Shown here piece after piece: positions 52,586-61,594 of a DNA stretch of 64,000 bases. The stretch comes from Alphaproteobacteria bacterium (lineage in GTDB: Bacteria > Pseudomonadota > Alphaproteobacteria > Rickettsiales > JABSSG01): contig JAUHXQ010000002.1 of assembly GCA_030426905.1 (NCBI GenBank), positions 62,001 to 126,000 of the forward strand, in the 5' to 3' direction. The translations under genes and the position numbers were made by a program. Positions within the stretch are counted from its first letter, which is position 1. Every line of letters starts with the position of its first letter. The notes under the pieces were generated by a model. That model was not told the origin of the DNA. It was given only the letters and a program-made list of their open reading frames with translations, and did not search any database.

Positions 52586-53497
52586 ATGAAAATTAGGTTT
52601 TTGATGCTGCAATTAGATTTTTTAGCCTTTACTCATTTTGATTTACTTATCATTACAATCATCGCTATCTCTACTTTATTTGGTTTATTTAGAGGTCTGA
52701 TTAAATCTTCGATATCATTAATTGGCTGGATTGTATCCTTTATTTTAGCAGTGCAGTTTTCGGATCTACTTATTCCTGTTTTTGAAAAATACACTTCAAG
52801 CAAAGACTTAGCTAATACTTTTAGTATTGTAGCATTGTTTGTATTAATTGCGATAATTATTGCAATCATTAATAGTATTATAGTTGCTTTGCTAGCAGTA
52901 ATATGCGGCGGTATTATTGATAGGTCTTTAGGCTTATTTTTTGGCTTTGTTAGAGGATGTTTTTTAGTAAGTTTTGCTTTCTATTTTATGATTATGATGT
53001 GGCCAGCTCTTGATGTTAAAGATAGATCTGATGTTTACGATGATAATACAAAACTGCCTAAATGGGCCCAAAAATCTGAAAGCTTACTTTTACTTGCCAA
53101 AGGTGCAAGTTTTATTTCTCAGTATATGCCTAAAAATTTTGAACAAACTTTAAATCAATCATTTGATGAAAACCAAAAACATTCTTTTAGTAAACATTCT
53201 CACATTCCCCATTCTTCATCAGCAAATCATAATTTGCTAAGGACATTACCTAAAGATTTTTTAGATGATGTTGATGAAAAAGATATTTTAACATTACATG
53301 ATCCAGATAGTAGTAATCATGAAAAAGTACATATATTAGAAAAGTTGGCAGATAAATATGAAAGATATCATGGCAGAAAAATTTATTATGGCGCTACAGA
53401 AGAGGAGATACAAAAACATAACCAAGAGCACCATAAAATTATGAAAATGATAGAATCAGAAATTCAATATTATAATTCACTAATCACAAATTATTGA
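52586..53497 (+). CDS. cvpA: CvpA family membrane protein with long C-terminal extension
   Basis: A 303-residue protein. Residues about 15-150 form the CvpA domain with four hydrophobic helices (FDLLIITIIAISTLFGLFRG, then KSSISLIGWIVSFILAVQF, then ADRSLGLFFGF-like IDRSLGLFFGFVRGCFLVS). GLFRGLIK and RSLGLFFGFVRG are the characteristic motifs. CvpA proteins are needed for envelope integrity and purF-linked traits in some bacteria; the function is unclear here. The 150-residue charged tail (DDNTKLPKWAQKSES onward, His-rich) is longer than in most CvpA proteins. The ATG at 52586 is used; 52604 is possible. A tRNA follows 28 bases later. Confidence 0.85.
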   Translation: MKIRFLMLQLDFLAFTHFDLLIITIIAISTLFGLFRGLIKSSISLIGWIVSFILAVQFSDLLIPVFEKYTSSKDLANTFSIVALFVLIAIIIAIINSIIVALLAVICGGIIDRSLGLFFGFVRGCFLVSFAFYFMIMMWPALDVKDRSDVYDDNTKLPKWAQKSESLLLLAKGASFISQYMPKNFEQTLNQSFDENQKHSFSKHSHIPHSSSANHNLLRTLPKDFLDDVDEKDILTLHDPDSSNHEKVHILEKLADKYERYHGRKIYYGATEEEIQKHNQEHHKIMKMIESEIQYYNSLITNY

Positions 53498-53525
53498 TAT
53501 AATGCTAATGGTTTTTCTTCTTTAA

Positions 53526-53616
53526 GGATGGGTGGCTGAGCGGTTGAAAGCACCGGTCTTGAAAACCGGCATACGGTTTCCCCGTATCGTGGGTTCGAAT
53601 CCCACCCCATCCGCCA
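53526..53616 (+). tRNA. tRNA-Ser (anticodon UGA)
   Basis: A 91-base class II tRNA. The acceptor GGATGGG pairs with the CCCATCC arm (53606-53612), the T arm is GTGGGTTCGAATCCCAC, and the anticodon loop CTTGAAA holds TGA at 53560-53562, reading UCA and related serine codons. CCA is encoded at 53614-53616. It marks the left edge of an accessory gene run, a frequent integration position. Confidence 0.97.
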
Positions 53617-53676
53617 AAAAATGCAGTACGATACATACGAGCACATATTGTAGCAAGATATTATAGTTCCAGTAAT

Positions 53677-54552
53677 ATGAGTGCCTTAAAAGTAAATACA
53701 AAGTTGGTTACTAAACTTGTCGCAGAACAATTCCCTGAATGGTCTAATTTAGAAATTAAACCAACTGAAACGCAAGGCTTTAATAATAATACTTTTTGTT
53801 TGGGCAAAGATAAGTTAATTAGATTGCCAACAGCAGAACGATATGCGCTACAAAATGCCAAGTTAGAAAAATGGTTGCCTAAGTTTGTTAAGCATTTGTC
53901 TCTTGAAATTCCTATGCCGATAAGGCAAGCAGAGCCTTCAGAACTCTTTCCTTGGAGATGGAGTATATATAAATGGATTGAAGGTAAAAGCGCTAACCTT
54001 GTGAAATTAAAAGATATAGATTTAAATCAAGCTGCTTTAGACTTAGCTCAATTTTTGAATGAGTTTCATAAAATAAATACCAGCGGTGCTCCAGAAGCTG
54101 GTGCTGAAAGTTTTTACCGTGGCGCTCATCCTAGCGTATACGATAAAGAAATTCAGCTATCAATTAAAAGATTACAACATTGCATTGATGCAAATAAAGC
54201 AACTAAAATATGGCATCAAGCTTTACAATCTAGTTGGAACAAACCACCTGTATGGGTGCATGGGGATTTTACTATTGGTAACATCATTATTAATAATAAT
54301 CGAGTAGCTGCCATCATTGATTTTGGTGGTATAGTAGTTGGTGATCCAGCTTGTGATTTGATGGTAGCCTGGACTCTATTTGACAAGGAAAATAGAAGTA
54401 TTTTCAAATCACATTTAAGTCTCGATGAAGACACATGGAAAAGAGGACGTGGCTGGACTCTATGGAAGTGCTTACAAGAATCCGGTCCTGAATCACTGCA
54501 ACGAGAAAAAATATTAGCAGAGATTTTTTCCGATTATGATTATAGAGACTAG
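53677..54552 (+). CDS. Aminoglycoside phosphotransferase family kinase
   Basis: A 291-residue APH-fold kinase. Catalytic residues are visible in VWVHGDFTIGNIIINN (HGD-x4-N, near residue 195) and the DFG-like metal site AIIDFGGIVVGDPACDL. The N-lobe has TETQGFNNNTFCLGKDKLIRLPT. Relatives phosphorylate aminoglycosides, macrolides or metabolites; the pattern FPWRWSIYKWIEGKSA occurs in a broad APH branch of uncharacterised specificity. It begins 60 bases after tRNA-Ser and is followed 14 bases later by a second APH-fold gene. Resistance function is possible but not shown. Confidence 0.88.
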   Translation: MSALKVNTKLVTKLVAEQFPEWSNLEIKPTETQGFNNNTFCLGKDKLIRLPTAERYALQNAKLEKWLPKFVKHLSLEIPMPIRQAEPSELFPWRWSIYKWIEGKSANLVKLKDIDLNQAALDLAQFLNEFHKINTSGAPEAGAESFYRGAHPSVYDKEIQLSIKRLQHCIDANKATKIWHQALQSSWNKPPVWVHGDFTIGNIIINNNRVAAIIDFGGIVVGDPACDLMVAWTLFDKENRSIFKSHLSLDEDTWKRGRGWTLWKCLQESGPESLQREKILAEIFSDYDYRD

Positions 54553-54566
54553 CTAACATAACTATT

Positions 54567-55571
54567 ATGCAAACAAAACCTCAAATTAATCACCAAGAAA
54601 TCATTCAATGCTTACAACATGCCTATGGATTAAAGGTTAGTGAGATTTATTTTCTACCGCTCGGAAATGATTTTAATACAACTGTTTATCATATTACAAC
54701 AAATGACAAAAAGGAATATTTTCTAAAACTTAGAAGTGGAGATTTCTGTCAGGCAAGTGCGATCATACCTAAACTCCTAAATGAGTTTGGTATTAAGCAT
54801 ATCATATCTCCTCTGACAACAAAGCCAGGCCAAGTATGGATAAAATTAAATTCTGTTACCGCTATTTTATATCCTTACATTAGTGGGCACACAGGAGTAG
54901 AAGGTAAATTATCGGATCAGCAATGGCTACAATTAGGTTCAACTATAAAAAATTTACACAGCGCTGATATTCCTAAATCTATAAGAAACATTGTGCCCAA
55001 AGAAACATTCTCTTTAATGTGGTGCCAGGTAGTTACAAAATTTCTTGAAAAAATTGAAAATAAGATTTTTGAAGAAAATATATTATCAGAAGTAGCTGTA
55101 TTTCTTCAATCTAAGAACAAAATTATCTTGAATCTACTACAAATCGCCAAAGAGCTATGTATCCTCTTACAAAGTCAACGAATTGAGTACGTTTTATGCC
55201 ATGCCGATATACATGGTTGGAATTTGCTGATAGATAAAAAAAATGATCTATATCTACTTGATTGGGATACAGTAATTCTAGCACCAAAGGAACGTGATCT
55301 TATGTTTGTCGGCGCAGGTATTTGGAATAGTGGTTATATACCAACTGAAGAGGAATATCTTTTTTACAAAGGATATGGCAAAACAAATGTAAATAGCGAT
55401 GCAATCTGCTACTACCGTACTATGAGAATAATCCAAGATATTGGTGAATATTGCCAGCAAATTTTTCTATCAAATACAGATGACAAAAATCGAGTAAAGT
55501 TATTTGAATATTTACAAGCTAATTTTCTACCTAATGGAACAATCAGTAGGATCAATGAGTCAGACAAATAA
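54567..55571 (+). CDS. APH(9)-like phosphotransferase (spectinomycin-kinase-related)
   Basis: A 334-residue APH-fold kinase, only distantly related to its upstream neighbour. The catalytic motif is LCHADIHGWNLLID (HAD-x-H-x2-N, near residue 217) and the metal site LYLLDWDTVILAPKERDL, the form found in APH(9)-type spectinomycin kinases and homoserine-kinase-like enzymes. The N-lobe contains YHITTNDKKEYFLKLRSGDF. It lies 14 bases after the first kinase and likely shares its transcript. Whether spectinomycin is the substrate cannot be read from sequence. Confidence 0.88.
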   Translation: MQTKPQINHQEIIQCLQHAYGLKVSEIYFLPLGNDFNTTVYHITTNDKKEYFLKLRSGDFCQASAIIPKLLNEFGIKHIISPLTTKPGQVWIKLNSVTAILYPYISGHTGVEGKLSDQQWLQLGSTIKNLHSADIPKSIRNIVPKETFSLMWCQVVTKFLEKIENKIFEENILSEVAVFLQSKNKIILNLLQIAKELCILLQSQRIEYVLCHADIHGWNLLIDKKNDLYLLDWDTVILAPKERDLMFVGAGIWNSGYIPTEEEYLFYKGYGKTNVNSDAICYYRTMRIIQDIGEYCQQIFLSNTDDKNRVKLFEYLQANFLPNGTISRINESDK

Positions 55572-55578
55572 AAGATTT

Positions 55579-56073
55579 TTACAATTTATAAAATCCTTTT
55601 ATCTTATCGTTACCTTTTAACAATTCCCGATCTCCTCCAGCATAATAGAAAAAACAACCTCCATAATGCATGCTCATATATGTACAAGTTTGAGAGAATG
55701 GTAGCTCAAAACCTTCAGGTAAGTTAGTACTATAAGAAGCAAGAACATATAGAGTTTTACCCTTAAGACTCTTTCCAATATCTTTGCGAATAGATATACA
55801 ATCAGTTAGCCGATCAATGAAGATCTTCATCTGAGCACTCATGCTATACCAGTAAACTGGTGTAGCTAAAATTATAGGGTTATGCTTAAGTACTTTTTCC
55901 ATCAGAGGCAAGTAATCATCATCTCGATTTTTATTCTCATAATCATAAGAGGTAATATTAAGAGTATTAAGATCTATTACTGGTATATCTCTATCATGAT
56001 TTAATTCACATATAGCACGCCAGGTACTGCCTTTTGGCCTAGATGAACCGAAAATTATTATGGGATTCTTCAT
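55579..56073 (-). CDS. NADPH-dependent FMN reductase / flavodoxin-fold oxidoreductase
   Basis: A 164-residue flavodoxin-fold protein. The FMN-phosphate loop is IIIFGSSRPKGSTWR (residues 5-19). The second conserved part PIILATPVYWYSMSAQMKIFIDRL is given here as ILATPVYWYSMSAQMK, and is diagnostic for the FMN_red family that reduces quinones, azo dyes or iron. It lies 12 bases downstream of the beta-lactamase on the same strand and converges on the APH(9)-like gene. The electron acceptor is unknown. Confidence 0.9.
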   Translation of the reverse strand: MKNPIIIFGSSRPKGSTWRAICELNHDRDIPVIDLNTLNITSYDYENKNRDDDYLPLMEKVLKHNPIILATPVYWYSMSAQMKIFIDRLTDCISIRKDIGKSLKGKTLYVLASYSTNLPEGFELPFSQTCTYMSMHYGGCFFYYAGGDRELLKGNDKIKGFYKL

Positions 56074-56084
56074 TCCTAACTCAT

Positions 56085-56888
56085 TTAAATAATCTTTTTC
56101 TTCTTCAAAACCTGCATAGTAACATTTTTTCGCTTAGGTAAATCATCCATGCTGTTAATCATAATATTTGTAACAAAATACCAAGTTTGATCTTTCGTTA
56201 CAATATATCCTACATACCATCCGTGCCCAACCCAATCCTTAGTTGCAGCACCAGTTTTTGAGTATAATTTATAACTTTCTGTCTCTTCTTCAAGCATAAT
56301 ATCTTTTAAAATTTCATACGTTTTTGGAGATATTTTGAACTGCTGATGGTGCAGTTTTTGCAAAAATTGCAGCTGTTCTATTGGTGTAATCAGCAATTCA
56401 TGAGATAACCAAAAGTTAGTTATATCTTTGCCTGTATTTTGATTACCATAATCTAGCAGTCTCAAATATTTCTTATAATTATCTTTACCTATTCTGAGTG
56501 CCAATTCTTGGTAAAACCAAACACAAGAAGCTTTAAAAGCAGATTTTAAATTCTGATCTTTATTCCAAACATCAAGAAAACGTTTTTCACCATCCCATTT
56601 GATGATTTGGTACTGATTTTTTAACACTCCAGTTTCTAAAGCAATAACTGAATTAGGAATCTTAAAAGTTGAAGCAGGAGATAGCCTAGCATTTGCTCTT
56701 TTATGATTAAAAATATGTTGCTCTTTATTATTTGCTGATACTAGTAGCATTGTGCCTTCAATTTTGTTAGCTTTCATAATTTTTGCAATATCTGAATCTT
56801 CTGCGCTAAACTTTACTTCAGCATTAGCATACAGCGCCTGAAAAATAAGCAATATTATGATCAAGATGATTTTGGCTTCTTGTTTCAT
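56085..56888 (-). CDS. Class D (OXA-type) beta-lactamase
   Basis: A 267-residue periplasmic serine beta-lactamase. A signal peptide covers residues about 1-23. All class D motifs are complete: S73-T-F-K76 in PASTFKIPNS (the Lys is normally carbamylated), S121-C-V123, Y147-G-N149, W160 near the active site and K211-T-G213, followed by WYVGYIV. Homologues hydrolyse penicillins and some carbapenems; BlaR-type sensors share the fold but have membrane helices, which this lacks. It heads a two-gene operon with the flavin reductase, divergent from yciI. Confidence 0.93.
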   Translation of the reverse strand: MKQEAKIILIIILLIFQALYANAEVKFSAEDSDIAKIMKANKIEGTMLLVSANNKEQHIFNHKRANARLSPASTFKIPNSVIALETGVLKNQYQIIKWDGEKRFLDVWNKDQNLKSAFKASCVWFYQELALRIGKDNYKKYLRLLDYGNQNTGKDITNFWLSHELLITPIEQLQFLQKLHHQQFKISPKTYEILKDIMLEEETESYKLYSKTGAATKDWVGHGWYVGYIVTKDQTWYFVTNIMINSMDDLPKRKNVTMQVLKKKKII

Positions 56889-57090
56889 GTTTAATATTTT
56901 TTTATAAAGTTAATTATTATCCACTTTAACATCAAAATCCTTTCGTAGGTAACAAAAAAACGTACTATGAACACAATTTTTCCACTCTAATTTAAGTATA
57001 CTTGATCTGAAAAGAAGGATATTACAGAATTGTTTTGTCTTATTCTTGAAAATTATATAAGCTGGCACACTACTTGATAAGGAAAATAGT

Positions 57091-57399
57091 ATGAATAATG
57101 GTAAATGCAACCTATTTATAGTAATCTTGAATTACAGGGTTTCTTTAGAAAAAATTGATGCCTTTAAATCTGAGCATTTGGAATTCTTAAACAATTATTA
57201 TGCTAAGGGCTTTTTTATTGCTTCAGGTCCTCAAGTACCACGCAACGGTGGAATAATTATTGCTAAATGTAGCAGCAAAGATTCCTTACAAAGAATATTG
57301 GCACAGGACCCATTTGCAGTAAAGGACCTAGCAACGTATGAAGTACTAGAATTCTCTCCTACAAAATATACCAATCAACTTGAAAGTTTATTATCTTAA
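57091..57399 (+). CDS. YciI-like protein
   Basis: A 102-residue YciI-fold protein with the ferredoxin-like alpha/beta sandwich. The pattern LFIVILNYRVSLEKIDAF, then HLEFLNNYYAKGFFIASGPQ, then GGIIIAKCSSKDSLQRIL and DPFAVKDLATYEVLEF is standard; His45-like and Asp residues (DPF) form the presumed active site. Its biochemical role is unknown in general. AAGGAAAAT lies near the ATG. It is divergent from the beta-lactamase with 202 bases between. Confidence 0.9.
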   Translation: MNNGKCNLFIVILNYRVSLEKIDAFKSEHLEFLNNYYAKGFFIASGPQVPRNGGIIIAKCSSKDSLQRILAQDPFAVKDLATYEVLEFSPTKYTNQLESLLS

Positions 57400-57468
57400 A
57401 AAACCCGTTTGCAACATCTTAATTAATGCTATTGCTAAAGATAAAGAAATCATCTAAAAAATTAGTAA

Positions 57469-57486
57469 CTTCCTAACACTAGGAAG
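57469..57486. terminator. Hairpin after yciI-like gene
   Basis: CTTCCTA (57469-57475) pairs perfectly with TAGGAAG (57480-57486) around the four-base loop ACAC. It separates the yciI-like gene from the acyltransferase; a clear T run is absent, so it is a weak terminator or a leader structure of the downstream gene. Confidence 0.4.
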
Positions 57487-57512
57487 CTTAACATGTATTA
57501 TTTAGTGCAAGA

Positions 57513-58187
57513 ATGTCAAAATTTCCCTCTATAGATCCTAATGTTGTTAGACCTATCACAATTGAAGCAACAGGAGAAACCTGGCCATATACAGTTTTTC
57601 TAAAAAATGTTATAAATCATCCAAACATAGAGATTGGTGATTTTACTTATTACAATGACCACAGAGATAATATTAAGGACTACAAGAAATTAATTGCTCC
57701 TTATATTTACGATCATTCTCCTGAAAAACTAATTATTGGTAAATTTGTTCAAATAGCTCATGGGACTCAATTTATCACAAGCAGTGCATCTCATCAAATG
57801 GATGGTATAAGTACTTATCCATTTGCTATATTTGGGAAAGAATGGTCGAAGCTCTATAAACCGCGCTTCCCTAACAAAGGTAATACAAAAGTTGAAAATG
57901 ATGTGTGGTTTGGTCATGAATCTTTAATTATGCCAGCAGTACAAATTGGTAGCGGGGCAATTATAGGATCAAGAAGTGTGGTTACTAAAGACGTGCCTCC
58001 ATATACAATTGTTGCTGGTAACCCTGCCAAAATTATTAAACAAAGATTTTCTGATAAGCAAGTAAAGCAACTGTTGAAAATTTCCTGGTGGAATTGGCCT
58101 TACGATATTATAGAGAAAAACATTCAAGCGATCACAAATGCTGATATAGAAATACTTTTGAAAATCAACGATGATATAGATTTATGA
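57513..58187 (+). CDS. Vat/CatB-type xenobiotic acyltransferase (left-handed beta-helix)
   Basis: A 224-residue hexapeptide-repeat acetyltransferase of the Vat/CatB group, which acetylate streptogramins or chloramphenicol. The N-terminal INHPNIEIGDFTYYNDHRD, the region KFVQIAHGTQFITSSASHQMDG (catalytic-type His in ASHQMDG) and the later VWFGHESLIMPAVQIGSGAI, then SVVTKDVPPYTIVAGNPAKI, are all in place; the C-terminal helix WWNWPYDIIEKN also fits. It overlaps the next gene by four bases (ATGA). Substrate specificity is not resolved. Confidence 0.91.
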   Translation: MSKFPSIDPNVVRPITIEATGETWPYTVFLKNVINHPNIEIGDFTYYNDHRDNIKDYKKLIAPYIYDHSPEKLIIGKFVQIAHGTQFITSSASHQMDGISTYPFAIFGKEWSKLYKPRFPNKGNTKVENDVWFGHESLIMPAVQIGSGAIIGSRSVVTKDVPPYTIVAGNPAKIIKQRFSDKQVKQLLKISWWNWPYDIIEKNIQAITNADIEILLKINDDIDL

Positions 58188-59059
58188 GCACTATAGATAT
58201 ACTTAAATCGCAATATAAATACCGGGAAATATATATCGAAGTTAAGAAAAAACACCTTTTTGTAAGAGTATTTGAGCATCACAAAACATGTGACAATAGT
58301 TTGCCCATAATCCTTATTCCTGGAGGACCTGGTGCTGATAGTAGTATATTTTTTGCAGAAGTAGATTTTTTTATTAAGATAGCACCAATCATTTTATATG
58401 ATCCTAGAAATACAGGAAAAAGTGATAAAGGAAGCCGCAATCTTGAAGCTGATGCTGAAGATATTGAAGCTATCAGACAATCTCTTGGTATAGCAAAATG
58501 GGCAGTGTTAGGAGTCTCAGGTGGAGGAATGATTGCTCAAGCCTATGCCATCAAGTATCAGCAATACTTAAATAAGCTAATTTTAGTTGTTACCGCTCCT
58601 AGTTCAGAATTTCTTTCTCAGGCAAGTGCTAATATTGCTCAATGGGAAGATCAAGAGCAGAAAATTATTGCTAAGAAAATTCTTAGCGGCACCATGCCAA
58701 CTGATGAACATATATTTAACGAAGAATTCTCTAAATTGAAAAGCAGATATGCGCTATCGACATCCCAAGATGATACTACACCATTATTGGGTTCGTCTGT
58801 TAATTTTAGTATCCACTCCTTAAATGAAGGGTTTACGGGTTATCTAAGAGATTTTGATTTTGCGCCTAAATTACCTACGATAAAAACACCAACACTCGTA
58901 ATAGGTGCTAAATATGATTGGATATGCGATGCAAAATTTTCGTATAAAATCTCTGATAAAATTCCAAATTCTTTTTTAGCTATATTACCAGGAGGTCATT
59001 CCTTGTTCAAAGACTGCAAGCAATATTATGTTAACACAATAAGCCAATTTTTAACTTAA
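58184..59059 (+). CDS. Alpha/beta hydrolase, proline-iminopeptidase-like
   Basis: A 291-residue alpha/beta hydrolase. The HGGPG-like oxyanion motif appears as LIPGGPGADSS, the strand with DPRNTGKSDKG follows, and the nucleophile elbow is LGVSGGGMIAQAYA (Ser near residue 113). An Asp in GAKYDWICD and His in LPGGHSLFKDC complete the likely triad. No signal peptide. It overlaps the acyltransferase gene by four bases and is coupled to it. The substrate is unknown; peptidase or esterase activity is possible. Confidence 0.88.
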   Translation: MSTIDILKSQYKYREIYIEVKKKHLFVRVFEHHKTCDNSLPIILIPGGPGADSSIFFAEVDFFIKIAPIILYDPRNTGKSDKGSRNLEADAEDIEAIRQSLGIAKWAVLGVSGGGMIAQAYAIKYQQYLNKLILVVTAPSSEFLSQASANIAQWEDQEQKIIAKKILSGTMPTDEHIFNEEFSKLKSRYALSTSQDDTTPLLGSSVNFSIHSLNEGFTGYLRDFDFAPKLPTIKTPTLVIGAKYDWICDAKFSYKISDKIPNSFLAILPGGHSLFKDCKQYYVNTISQFLT

Positions 59060-59076
59060 ATAGCGGAGCATAAAAC

Positions 59077-59988
59077 ATGATATATATTAAAATATATAGA
59101 GTCTTACTTATTGTATATTTATTCTTTGTATCTCATTACAGTTATGGTTCACAAGTTGACCTTGAAACATTTCAAAACTATTGTACAGGTAAGCATCAAT
59201 GGAATTTTCTAAAGACCATACAGTTACAGTTTGATAACTATAATCCGCAAGGGTTGATCAAAATAAAAGACAAATTTTATATTACTACAGTTAAAGTGAT
59301 AAAACGACCAAAAAATCATGATGATGTGGGCGAAGGAATTGGTTATCTGAATGTGGTAAATTCAGCAGGAAAATTGCTAAACTCAGTTAGATTGGCTGAT
59401 GGTGATATGTATCATCCAGGTGGTATTGATTACGATGGTAAATTTATATGGATTCCACTAGCAGAATATAGACCTAATAGCAGCACCAGCTTTTACAAAT
59501 TAGATATACACACACTTCATGCACAAAGAGTCTCAAAATTTCCGGATCATATAGGCGCTGTACTCTATAACAAAGATAAAAATACTCTCTACGGCTTTAA
59601 CTGGGCATCTAAGTATTTATATCAAATATCATCTAAAGAGTTGAAAGAACAAAAATATACAAACAAATCTTATACACCAAATAATTATGTGAGTTACCAA
59701 GATTGTCATAGCCTTTCTGGTAATTTTGCTCTGTGTTTAGGAAGAGGAGATTATTTTATTGGCAACACAGAAAGAGTTTCAATTGGTGGTATTGATTTAA
59801 TTGACATGGAGAAAAATCAGTTAATATGTAGCTTGCCAGTAAGATTGTGGTTGAAGCCCTATATTCCTATGGCTAGAAATGCATTTTGGGCAGAGTTTAA
59901 GAACAACAAAATAATTTTTTACTTTCTACCTGAGCTTAATAATGGAAAGATACACATATATGAGCTTACACACAGTAAAAGCACATAA
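59077..59988 (+). CDS. Exported protein of unknown function, beta-propeller-like
   Basis: A 303-residue protein with an N-terminal signal peptide (residues about 1-24, VLLIVYLFFVSHYSYGS). The mature part is beta-rich with repeated strand patterns (FYITTVKVIKRP, IGYLNVVNSAGKLLNSVRL, GAVLYNKDKNTLYGFNW) typical of a six- or seven-bladed propeller. I do not recognise a catalytic motif; it may belong to an uncharacterised family of such exported proteins. It follows the hydrolase gene by 17 bases, with GGAG nearby, and is part of the accessory run. Confidence 0.65.
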   Translation: MIYIKIYRVLLIVYLFFVSHYSYGSQVDLETFQNYCTGKHQWNFLKTIQLQFDNYNPQGLIKIKDKFYITTVKVIKRPKNHDDVGEGIGYLNVVNSAGKLLNSVRLADGDMYHPGGIDYDGKFIWIPLAEYRPNSSTSFYKLDIHTLHAQRVSKFPDHIGAVLYNKDKNTLYGFNWASKYLYQISSKELKEQKYTNKSYTPNNYVSYQDCHSLSGNFALCLGRGDYFIGNTERVSIGGIDLIDMEKNQLICSLPVRLWLKPYIPMARNAFWAEFKNNKIIFYFLPELNNGKIHIYELTHSKST

Positions 59989-60174
59989 TTTTTGATTTAT
60001 GATAAAAAATAGGAGATAGCAATAACCCTAGGAAAATTATTAGTATGGTTATTGATATGAGTCCAGAGATACAAAAAAAGATGACTCACTTAACAGATAA
60101 AAGTTAAATCTTGATTTTTCAGCTGCTTTGCAGTAATACCTACAGCAGAAAACATTAATAAGGCCTAACATATC

Positions 60175-61524
60175 ATGGATAATAACGCTCCTTTGTCTAA
60201 AACAAAAACTAAAGTTGCAATCATTGGCGCAGGATTAGCAGGTCTTACTGCAGGGTACAGACTACACCAAAAAGGTTATGATTTTGATATTTACGAAGCT
60301 CAACCACGTGTTGGCGGAAGAGTTCTAACCGTACATCTAAAAAACTACCAAAACCAATACTCAACAACAGAGTTAGGTGGGCAAAATATTGCAGACGGTG
60401 GAAAAGCAGTGAATTTATTTAACCTTATAAAAGAAACAAAGTTAGAAGTAGAATCAAAAATAGTACAACTATCCTCAATAGTATATTCTAATAAAGAGTA
60501 TTACTATCTTGATAAACTGCTTGCTCAGCATAATTTAAAAGAAAATACTGTAGATAGTATTGCTAGTGAATCCCACTCTATCTCTGAACTAATTGATAGA
60601 TTATTCCCTAAAGAATCTCCCTTAAAAACAGCAGTTACATCAATACAAACACTATATGAAGGGCTCCATACTACTGAACAACCCATTAAGCACAACATTG
60701 AAACACTGAAACACATACTAAATGGGGGTATTTCTTCTACTCATAAGTCAATGAAAAATTTAAAAATTCAGACCATTAAAGGTGGAAATGCAAAACTACC
60801 TCTAGCCCTTGCTAATATTCTAAAAGAAAGATTGCAGCTTGATAAGGTTTTAACGGCAGTTACATACGAAAACGATAAGATAAAACTAGAATTTAATAAT
60901 AACAAATTTGTCTATTGTGATAAGCTTATCATATCTGTTCCAGCATCCGTTTACAAAGATATTAAATTTGACCCTGCAATTATACCAACACATCAGCTAC
61001 AACATATTAAAAATATCCACTATGGCAAAATCTATAAAGCACTTATACCTCTAGAAAGTAAACTTAGAAGTCATAGCAGTATTATTAGTAGCCAGCAAGC
61101 TTCTCTATTTAACTTCGATGAAGATGTTTTAGTAATGTTCTGCTTAAATAATAATTACACTACTAGAGTGAAAATGCTTAAAAAGGAAATGCAAATTATA
61201 CAAAATACTAATCAAGGAATTAGGTTTAATATACAACAACCCGCACAAGCAGCAAACTTGCAATTTGCTCAATATGACCAAGCAGTAGAATACTCCTGGA
61301 CATCAAATCCATATGCTAGAGGATCATATTCTGGATATGGAACAGCTACAGAAAATATACTAGATAAAAAAAATCACTATAATGGAATCAAGTTTATGGA
61401 AATTTTTAAACCTGTAAAGGACCGTATATTCTTTATTGGAGAGCATACCTCGATACGCAATGAAATCAGAGGTACTTTGGAGGCTGCTGTTGAATCAGCA
61501 GAACGAGCAATGAAACTCTTTTAA
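60175..61524 (+). CDS. Flavin-containing monoamine oxidase family protein
   Basis: A 449-residue FAD enzyme of the amine-oxidase family. The N-terminal dinucleotide fold is VAIIGAGLAGLTAGYRL (GxGxxG, residues 16-32) followed by YEAQPRVGGRV. The C-terminal FAD-contacting region is YARGSYSGYG and IFFIGEHTSIRNEIRGTLEAA. Between lie the substrate-domain segments, including an arginine-poor insertion. Members oxidise polyamines, amino acids or neuroamines; substrate not predictable. It stands alone with 186 bases before it and 70 after, and could link to the potFG importer. Confidence 0.9.
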   Translation: MDNNAPLSKTKTKVAIIGAGLAGLTAGYRLHQKGYDFDIYEAQPRVGGRVLTVHLKNYQNQYSTTELGGQNIADGGKAVNLFNLIKETKLEVESKIVQLSSIVYSNKEYYYLDKLLAQHNLKENTVDSIASESHSISELIDRLFPKESPLKTAVTSIQTLYEGLHTTEQPIKHNIETLKHILNGGISSTHKSMKNLKIQTIKGGNAKLPLALANILKERLQLDKVLTAVTYENDKIKLEFNNNKFVYCDKLIISVPASVYKDIKFDPAIIPTHQLQHIKNIHYGKIYKALIPLESKLRSHSSIISSQQASLFNFDEDVLVMFCLNNNYTTRVKMLKKEMQIIQNTNQGIRFNIQQPAQAANLQFAQYDQAVEYSWTSNPYARGSYSGYGTATENILDKKNHYNGIKFMEIFKPVKDRIFFIGEHTSIRNEIRGTLEAAVESAERAMKLF

Positions 61525-61594
61525 TATACTATTAGCTGTTGAGATGCAGATCTTTTTTACTTAAAATTTATCTGTATTTTGAATCTAGAATAAT

